Source: Cheilinus undulatus | Lineage: Eukaryota; Chordata; Actinopteri; Labriformes; Labridae | Assembly (NCBI RefSeq): GCF_018320785.1 | Contig: NC_054867.1 | Span: forward strand, 32,305,855 to 32,369,854 | Direction of reading: 5' to 3' | DNA: 64,000 bases | Shown: positions 55,690 through 64,000 of the stretch, piece by piece | Layout of the letters: the number at the start of each line of letters is the position of its first letter | Numbering within the stretch: position 1 is the stretch's first letter | Notes under the pieces: model-generated | The model's database searches: none | What the model was told of the DNA's origin: nothing | What the model saw: the letters and a program-made list of their open reading frames with translations, nothing else | Translations under genes and position numbers: made by a program

Positions 55690-57151
55690 AAGGGAGGTCA
55701 CAGGAAGAGAAATTCAAACTGATTAAAGTGGTATATTTTATCCATTATTGTAAAGTATCCTCATAATTAGTTCAGTTTAAAATAAAACCATTGCCACCAA
55801 GTGAGATTTGTGCTTAAATTCAAATAAGGTGCACAAAAAAGTGTAAATTTGTACATGGTGCTTTGTGTAACATTGGACTCTGTAGACCAGGGGTGTCAAA
55901 CTCAATCACAGCAGGGGCGGGATTCTGGATTCAGGTCTAACCTGAGGGCCTAACAGGTCACCTTTTTAACCATAAACTATGAACCTCATTTCACCAGAAA
56001 TAAAATATGAAAAGAAACTTGGCACTAATGATAAATGATTTTGACATTTTAAAAGTTAAAAAGACAAGTTAAAAGGCTCACAATCTGAGAAAGGTAAATT
56101 TAATAGTTCAGAAAGGTCAAAATCTGAAATTGAAATAGAACAATAATGTTTTTTAAACCCATATATATTAGAAAGAAAATATAATGAGTTTAAAAGGTCA
56201 AAATATGAAGTAAAGTTTATAATCATGAAATTAAAAGTCAAAATATGGTTCAAAATATTAAAATTGGGAGTCTAAAGGGTCAAACTATGGGATTATGGAG
56301 TCAAGTTTGGATTAAAAAATGTTACATAAAATAGAAAATAATGTATTAAAAAGGTCAAAATATGACATAAAATTTAGAATTATGTCTCTTAAAGCTCAAA
56401 ATATTATATGAGAAGTCAAAATTATGAGTTGAAATGCTCAAAGTATAAAATAAAAAGTCAACATCCTAAGTTTGAGTCCTAATTGTGAGATGAAAAATTG
56501 AAAATAGGAAATTAAAAACACAAATTAATTTCTTTTTCCTCATTCCTAACTTCTTATCTAATTATTTTTACTTCTTACTTTTTCAGATTTTATGACTTAA
56601 CAAGGAAATCTTAACCCCTTAAAGCCTGTTGTATCATAATTGATACATACTCTTATGATACTCTTATCTAATCGATATGATCCTAAATGACTAAAAAAAA
56701 CTTCTGAATACAATCTGATAAATGATAAAAATGCCCTCAAGTGGATTATCAGTTACCAAAAACACCTAATGTATTAAATAAGATAAAAAAAATATATGTG
56801 TTAAATTTGATTAAAATTTAGATTTTTTTGGATTTCATTACAAAGTGAAATAAACATTTCAGTTCCCAAAAATTAGAATTTCCTGGCTATAATTTGTGTT
56901 TTCATGCTTTAAAGAGTTAAACCATCAAGGATAAGTTTACATTTTTATACTTGAGTAAATCCACAGACCTCATACTGATGGGCCAGTTATAACAGAAATA
57001 TGAGATAATTTTGCGGGCCGGATTTAACTGTTCCACGGGTCAGATTTGGCCCCCGGGCCTTGAGTTTGACACCCCTGCTTTAGACGATGTGGGTCCCCGG
57101 TCTTTGATGCTGTTCTTTTATGGGGTCACAGCCTGAAAATTTGGGAACCTC
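55690..57151. mobile_element. hAT-type element interrupted by a second hAT element (nested pair)
   Basis: The outer element is related to the one at 17714-18010: GAGAAATTCAAACTGATTAAAG, AAAGTGGTATATTTTATCCA and AAAATAAAACCATTGCC on the left, and after the inner element GGGTCCCCGGTCTTTGATGC and GAAAATTTGGGAACCTCTG at the right end. Its left terminus is lost. The inner element occupies 55888-57077. Confidence 0.65.
55888..57077. mobile_element. Inner hAT-type element with 8 bp target duplication
   Basis: Begins CAGGGGTGTCAAACTCAA; the complement of the right end is CAGGGGTGTCAAACTCAAGG. Flanks CTGTAGAC (55880-55887) and CTTTAGAC (57078-57085) match at 7 of 8. The interior 56040-56520 is a diverged array of AAAGGTCAAAATATGA-like units of some 35-45 bases. 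No transposase frame in 1190 bp. Confidence 0.8.
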
Positions 57152-59032
57152 TGACTTATAAAATTCAACTTCAACATCAAAATATCCCTTTAAGGAATTA
57201 CAAAAAACATGCTGTATATCAGCATGTAAGCCTTAGTATTGTTTTAATGGATACCTTCCCACAAGCAATTCCAAAGAAGAAAATGGAGCACACGAGTCAC
57301 TTCTATAAAATTTTATCAAGTGCAGGGTGCAGAGGACTAATGTTTTGATGTGCACTGCATCGTCATCAGAGTCTCTGATGGAGACACCTGATAAACTGTC
57401 ATAAGTGAGACGTATTTTTCAGCTTCTTCTTTGGTATTGCTGGGTGGGGATGTTAGTTTATTTATTTATTTGATCAGGATCCACATTAGTCTTCCTAGGG
57501 TCCTAATGAACATGTAAGCATGCTTATGCAAACATTAGTGTATAGCGCCACCGTTCCTTCTAACAATCTAACTAAGGATGCTGGTGCAGCTGACAGAGCA
57601 GCTGCAAGAATCAAATAAATGTTTAAAGAAGACTTAAAAAAGCTGATTGTTATTCGGTTCTGGATCATAAACTGGAGCTCTCATGCAGTCAAACAAAATC
57701 ACATATCAGCAGTCGACGCAAGACTGAAATGTAATTAATATAACAAATGTGTTTTTAACGATAACAATGAAAGTGTTTTTGAGAATTGAATAATCTCCTG
57801 GGCTTAGCATTTTTTCAATCACTGTAGAAAGTGTGATGCCCCAAAGATATTCCGACCCAATCAACCCATCTGCTAGCAGGCTAACTTAATAGAGTGCCTC
57901 TTGGCCCAGCATTTTAATACTTTACAGTATGCCATTGATACTTGGAGGAAAAGGATCTGAGAAATGTGCAGCAGGCTCTGTGATATGAATGTGAAGTAGC
58001 CTGAAATGCAAATCAGTGCTACTTGGATGAAGTTTGAATTTGCTGTGGTGCTAAGTGCTGAGTGGTTTTGAAGATTTTGGGTGTTCCATTCCGAACCACT
58101 TTCACATGGATTGGGTTTCCTGGCAGGTTTTTACAACCACTAAAATGTTATTGTGATGAAAGCAGATAGGGTTGTAATTAATGACAACTTCCATTTCAAA
58201 CAGACACGTCCGATGTTCAGGTGGTAAAGGCATCACCTTAAGAGAAAGAAAATCCTATATTTTAGCATACCTTATTCAGTTTTGCCACCCTTGCAACTAT
58301 GTATACAATGGTCAAGCTGCAGACCATGATTGCATGATACAAAATATGACTTATTAAGGTAATTGTGGCATTTTAGCTCACGAATGAAGGACTAGTAACA
58401 CAAGAAAAGGCAAAGTAGCTAAGAGAGGAAAATGAAACTGACATCATTGTAAGAAGCTTGAGTAAAATTAGAAACATTAAAAAATTAATAAGAATTCATT
58501 CTTACTGGTGCATGTGCAGCAAAGATTTTCATTAATATTAAAATCATTGTGCTTTATGGTTTTAAAAATGCTACTCTATTAGTATTATTCCTGTTTTTTA
58601 TTCTCCCTCTTTTTAGAAAAGCATGCTATTTGCCCAGGTTATATGACATATAAACACATAGGTAAATGAGGTAAAACTGCCTGAGCTCATTATGTTCACT
58701 CTACACACCACAGTGGCAGTAAATGGAGAGTGCAACTATGCCATTGAAATCATTTGCATCATTATGTAAGAGCTTTTAATTGTGTTTGGCCTGAAAAAGG
58801 CATCTTTAGACAATAAAAGAAGCTCCGCATTTGGTATGAAAGTCAAGCTTTGAGTTAACAATAACACATGCCAATCATTATTTGAACGCTGATGCTGAAG
58901 ATTGTCAGTCTCTGCTGTTTAGTAGCAGAAAATAAAGCATGTTTAAGAAATGTGAAAGAATAAAGGTGTTCATCAATGGTTTGGATATGAAAGTGGATTC
59001 CAAAGGGTTGACAGCTGAAAAGCAGCAGGAGA

Positions 59033-59057
59033 CCCCCCCACCCACCCACCCACCCAA
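59033..59057. repeat. CCCA tetranucleotide microsatellite
   Basis: A short C run followed by about five CCCA units within cadps intron 1. Confidence 0.8.
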
Positions 59058-61074
59058 CCTACAGTCTGCAGTCAAGTGTAACAAATCACAGCTCCACAAA
59101 TTAAACATCTCCTCAGTCTGCTTTTAACCTGGAAGGCTGAGAACTCCAGTAGAATAATAACACCATCTTTTTCTCAAAGCTTTGACTACTCTGAAGGCAG
59201 AAATCTCAGCCAGGATCAAAATAGCTCATATTTACATTGTGCATTTTAAATAATACAGTCTTGTGACCTGAGATATGTACACAGGGCAATCATGCAGACA
59301 GAAATAGCTCCAGAAATGTTATGCCAAAGATTGTAGAGATGTTGCAAGGTGGCATTGTGTGAGGGATTTTTTTCTTTCCATAGAAAGGCAAAGATGTAGC
59401 TAACTGGCTTGAATGCAGCATCTCCCATCCCTTCCATTCGACTGCTGTCTCTCAGAACACAGCATGTACTCATTAATTATAGTATAACCTATATATGCTC
59501 CCAGAGCCTATATAATCCTGTCCTTGGGCAGGCAAATGTTAACCATGTGCTAGTACAGCCTTAATCCTTGTGGGAGGACATTAAAAAGCCCTGTTTTTGC
59601 TCGGACTTAAAGCTGAATTGTCTATTTGAAAGAGTTAATGTGTCTTTAAAGTTTTTGTAGGGATTGAGAAAGATTAATCTGCAAGGCGCCTGTCCATCTG
59701 CTTTCCATTGCTGCAAAGATATAATCCCTTCTTCCATTACTGTGCAAGTCATACTTGTAAAAAAAAAAAAAAAAAAGAAAGAAAAAAAGAATGGAAAGTT
59801 AAAGCTGCTTTGTTGAAAATGGACATTACAAATTTGCAGCTTGTTTATGCAAATGGGAAACAAAGAAGATACAGCAGGCATGTCATGTTTTAGTTCGTCA
59901 CAGTAGTCACATTTCTTGGCATTTTTTCTTGAAAGTAACATAAACAGTCAGAAATATTTAAAATTGAAGTCACTTAAAGCTCCTTTGAGGAATTTCTAGT
60001 TGGGTATGGAACTAACTCACCCCCTAAAAAGTAAAAGCAGTCAGGCATATTATTTATGCCTGGAACAGCTGCCAAAGGACAGGTGGCAGCTGAAGTGATA
60101 AAAAGCTCGCTGTCTAAACAGCCCTTTTAGTTTTTGATGCAAACATTTTGGATGAGTTGAACAACTGCCTTTGAAAAAAGCATGATGTATTTTTTACACT
60201 AATACTACTCTGTAAAACCTGATAAGTTAGAACTCAAAATATTAGAGGAAACTCATTACCTACAAAAATAGGTAACAGAAAAAAATAGTATTTGTTAAGT
60301 TGCACTAAAGCCCTGAGCCTGTTAAGAAAATGAGATTTTCGTTGTTCTATGTAGCATCCTTTACTGTTGCCTGTCCTTTTTCACTTTATATGTTCACAAT
60401 TTTCCCCAGCCTCTTGCAGAACGATCTTCCTTCACTTCCAGAAAGTGATACAAACTTATAGTTCCTTATAGAAGCTTTTGTTTTTGTTGTCTTCATGTAG
60501 TTGTATTTCTTGTGTTTTTTCATGTTGACATGGGTCTTGTTTTAAGTATAAAGTACCCTCTGTTCTGTTTCTCTGTTTTTGTTGTGAGTTTCTATGAGAG
60601 TGAGCAACAGATGAGCGCTAATGAGCATCTGAAACAAACTATTACAATCAGTTTCAAGCGAAGGCACATCTCAAAGATGATTCTGTTATTTTATGGTTTT
60701 CTTTTAAGCAATAGAAACTCTTTTCTTTGGTTTGGAAAGGCTGTTGGTGATCTTTCAGTTGTGCTGCTGTGATAAAGCTCTGCTATTATGTGCCTAGAGC
60801 AGCTCTGAACCTATTTACCTCTGGGCCCTGTTTATGTACTCCCAAGAAAAGCCGAGGCCCACCAGGATTAATTGTTTTGTTTCTAAAATCTTAAAAGACA
60901 AAGCCTGTACACACTTGATACTAAACAATCTATGTATAAACTATACATTATGTGCCTAATCATGATTTTAGGAAAATGTATGCAAACTGGGAACCAATGC
61001 TCGAAAGCAGTGCTTCCCAAAGTATTAGCTGGTGCTGCAGGTAAGCTGTGAGAGGTCACTCACTAACTAAAAAT

Positions 61075-61619
61075 TAGGGGTGGGTAAAAATATCGATTAA
61101 TCAATGCATTGCAACCCAATTCAATATTGAGTCAGCAAATCCTCTGATTCACCTCCTGGCCAGTGGGGGTCGCTGTGAGTGTGATTCGTGTTGTATGGAC
61201 GGAGGCCACACTTGACCAAACAACTAACCATAACCATGTTATGTGAGGTTTATCACAATTTCCAAGAGGAAAGAAATATTAAGTTTACATGCACTTTACT
61301 TTTTCAGTGTTTACACAGAAGTGTCATGTTTTTTACTTTTGTACTCCATATGCACAGATAGGTTATTATTGTGCAATTTTTTTTATTTTCAGATGTTTCA
61401 TTACTCAAAAATATGAGGTGACCTACCACGTATGTTGATATTGGCATGATAATAATTATAAAAAAATTGTTAACAGGTTATTTGTGTATTTCTACTTCTT
61501 ACTGAATCAACATCGAAGCATTTAAATCAATATCGAATCAAATCGATATCGAATCGAATTGCAACCTAAAGAATCGAAATCGAATCGAATTGTGAGGTTC
61601 TAAACAATACCCAGCCCTA
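61075..61619. mobile_element. Non-autonomous hAT-type element with perfect 8 bp target duplication
   Basis: Left end TAGGGGTGGGTAAAAATATC and complement of the right end TAGGGCTGGGTATTGTTTAG, with ATCGAAT-rich subterminal repeats on the right. CTAAAAAT flanks both sides exactly (61067-61074, 61620-61627). Length 545 bp, no transposase. Confidence 0.85.
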
Positions 61620-64000
61620 CTAAAAATCCTAGAAATGTTTTAAAAATTATTATGAATTAAATCAAAGCATGTTTGAAATAAATCCATGTTATTATTTTAA
61701 GCTTAGAAGTAACAAAACAGAGCCAGAAGTTTAGCTCATGGCATCTTTTTATCATTTATTTTGGCTGATGTATGACAGGTGGTGTCATGATTTAAATAGT
61801 TTTGGATTAACTTGTGACACTCTGATAAACATTCCACAATGCCACTTGCTTCCCAATTTTAGGAATTTATCAGTGTCTTTGGAGGCATTAACTCTACTTT
61901 GCTTGTCCACAGTGCATGTTTGCAGAGATGAATATTAAAAAAAAATAAGAATTGTTTTGCAGATGCCTGATCAAAACAAGTTTTTGCATTGAAATGACCT
62001 GTTTATTAAACAAAAATATGCTAAATATAATGAAAATATTAGAGTCTTATTTTATGGTTGTACAAGAGTTTTGGTGGGCCCTGGAGGATTTAAGGTCTCA
62101 CAATGGGCTGTAGCATACTAAGAATTGGGAAAGGCTGCTCCAGAGCTCCCGTTTAAACACAGTGCTGACAAAAAACCCTGCAAGAGTATGACTTCAATAT
62201 ATTTCTGCTTGTTCATTGCTCACTTAAAGTTTCAGCTTGTAAAAATGCTGCTAGTTAATGAAGACCATTTTTCTACACAAACACGTTGGAATAACGAGGT
62301 TAATGCCACAGTAGTTGACATTTACCTTGTTTTAACACAAATTGATTCAAGTGTCAAAGTTTAGGCTAAAGTTTGAAAGGTAGGAAAAGGAGCACTAAGT
62401 GTTTAAGGTACATGACCAAAAAGCAACTTACAGGAAAATGGAACAGCCTACAGATAAGTCAGTAGATGTAGAAACTGGTGGATTAATCGATGAACTTCAA
62501 ATAGATCAAAACAAGCTTAATGTGTTTCTGTCTGCATACGGTGTCTGTACAGTCTGTAAAAACCATGGTTAAGTATCTAAATATATCTGTATCAAACTAA
62601 ACCATAACAGAAAGTTATGTCTTTCCAAACTATTTGAATCAAAACTTTTTCCTCACTCTGTAATTGTGACATTTTTTCATACGTGCCAAGTAGTTTCTCA
62701 AAATTACGAGATTCAAGGTCATAATCATGAGGGATGGGAGTAATAATCACTGTGCAAGAAAACGTGTTCAAATTTCCTTGATAAAAAATTAGCATCAGTA
62801 CATCACCACGCTCTTCCCAGATGAAGGCATGCAGCTGCTGGTGGTTGTTTTGGATGGAGAGAATTTTTTTATTTATTTATTTTTTGCAAAAGTACGTTCT
62901 TATATTAAGGCGCTTCTTCAAAGGGAAAATGACTGGAGCATGACTGGAATAAGACAGAGGAGAGAGGCAAAGAGGCAGATTAGTAGTGGTGATTTTCCAC
63001 ATTAAAGAAAGAAGATGGAGGTAAGAACATCAGCAGGCTCATTACTGCTGTCCTCTGCTGAACTTTCTCTGATTACTTGCACTCAGGGATTAATAAAAAC
63101 ACAAACAGCAGACTCAAGCCTGTAGGTCAGGTAGACACTCACACTTTCTCTCCTGTGTCATCCATCAAACCTGTCACATATCAACACGTTCTCACTTTCA
63201 GACTTGTGAAATATGACAGCTTGGTCTGTGGCCCCATAGCTTCAAAATATGATGATTGAGGTGTCACTCCTGCGTCAGTTTTGCCCCCATGATGCTCTGC
63301 AGTCAAAGCAGCAAACGTCAAGTCAAAGTTTGGTTATATGGCAGTCATTTAACTAATTATGAATGAATAACATCAAGTTTAAAATTCAAGACAAAGCTGG
63401 AAGATAATCAATATAGATTTTATTACTTTTGTATACCAACAATCATTAAAAATTACCTGAAGGTGTAACATGGCTGTCGAAGACTGTGGCCAAGCACCAA
63501 ATCTACTTGGTTAGCATCAAGAAAAGAGCATGGTTTGGCTTTGGATAGGTACTAACCTGCGTAGAACAGCTGTTCTTCACTTGGCACATGAGGTAGTAAC
63601 ATACAAAGATTGAAGCCAGCATTTAGATTTGACTCAGGGTCTTTCTTCTTACATTGCCTTGAGCTGCCACATTGAGCTAGCTGCTCTACTGCATCAAAAG
63701 GACTGAGAACTAGTGGCACATGTTTCTATGCTACATTTCTTGCTCTGGCAACGCTCATTATAAATATAAAACCAGTAAGGTACAAATTTGGAACAGTGCT
63801 GTGCTTGTCAATAAGTTATTTTCAATGACATGATCCATGGGGGGCAGGAAGTTGAGGATGGCCATTAGTAATAAATAGGAATGGAGGAAAGTTAGTACTT
63901 TACAGCTCTAAATGGACCAGTATGCTGCAATTTTCATCAGAAAATTTCTACACACATTAAGTCACTACACTTATCAAAAAAGTGACTTTTCCCACATCGA

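Larger units (their letters stand above)
49328..64000 (+). other. cadps: First intron of cadps (partial), with transposon copies
   Basis: From the GTAAGG donor to the window edge no open frame resembles the next CAPS1 exon, which would encode the SKQQLQ-type region and be long enough to notice. The intron holds the repeats listed below and large stretches without recognisable content, for example 49400-51000, 52820-55090, 57160-61060 and 61630-64000. A long first intron is usual for this gene. Confidence 0.75.

Noticed and set aside
49328-64000. cadps exon 2 within the window
   Set aside because: Searched for the conserved sequence following RRQQK; no frame in this stretch resembles it, so the exon must lie beyond the right edge.

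Overview
The window is nuclear DNA of a ray-finned fish, most likely a percomorph teleost. The evidence is short introns with GT-AG boundaries in visual opsin genes, AT-rich intergenic DNA full of typical teleost transposon relics (hAT, Tc1/mariner, tRNA-derived SINE), and the gene order RH2 opsin - RH2 opsin - synpr - cadps. The species cannot be named from the sequence alone.

Layout. (1) Positions 1-1174, minus strand: the first three exons and the first 32 bases of exon 4 of an RH2 (green-sensitive) cone opsin, running off the left edge, with its TATA box at 1264-1270. (2) 1.2-14.2 kb: intergenic DNA between two opsins placed head to head. It holds two direct copies (about 1388-1910 and 7131-7700) of a block carrying CRX/OTX-type sites that lies next to the promoter of the left opsin, plus SINE, LINE and hAT relics. 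(3) 14372-15872, plus strand: a complete five-exon RH2 opsin of 354 residues with TATA box and polyadenylation signal. (4) 16.2-24.6 kb: intergenic. (5) 24667-31122, minus strand: a complete five-exon synaptoporin gene (synpr, 306 residues). (6) 31.1-48.5 kb: intergenic, rich in hAT and Tc1 copies, several with exact target-site duplications. (7) 48995-49327, plus strand: coding exon 1 of cadps (CAPS1), followed by more than 14 kb of its first intron up to the right edge.

How the genes relate. The opsins are cone photoreceptor light sensors. Synaptoporin is a synaptic-vesicle membrane protein and CAPS1 primes dense-core and synaptic vesicles. The three families share a locus but not a pathway; the linkage is an old conserved synteny. 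synpr and cadps are divergently transcribed, as in the human genome.

The most noteworthy observations are: exon 3 and the visible part of exon 4 are 197/198 identical between the two opsins while exon 1, exon 2 and the introns have diverged, which suggests exon-limited gene conversion between inverted paralogues; and the opsin-proximal block is duplicated 5.7 kb away with no gene attached, either a second enhancer or the trace of a lost RH2 copy. I found no novel multi-gene system. Splice sites were assigned by eye from GT-AG boundaries and reading-frame continuity.
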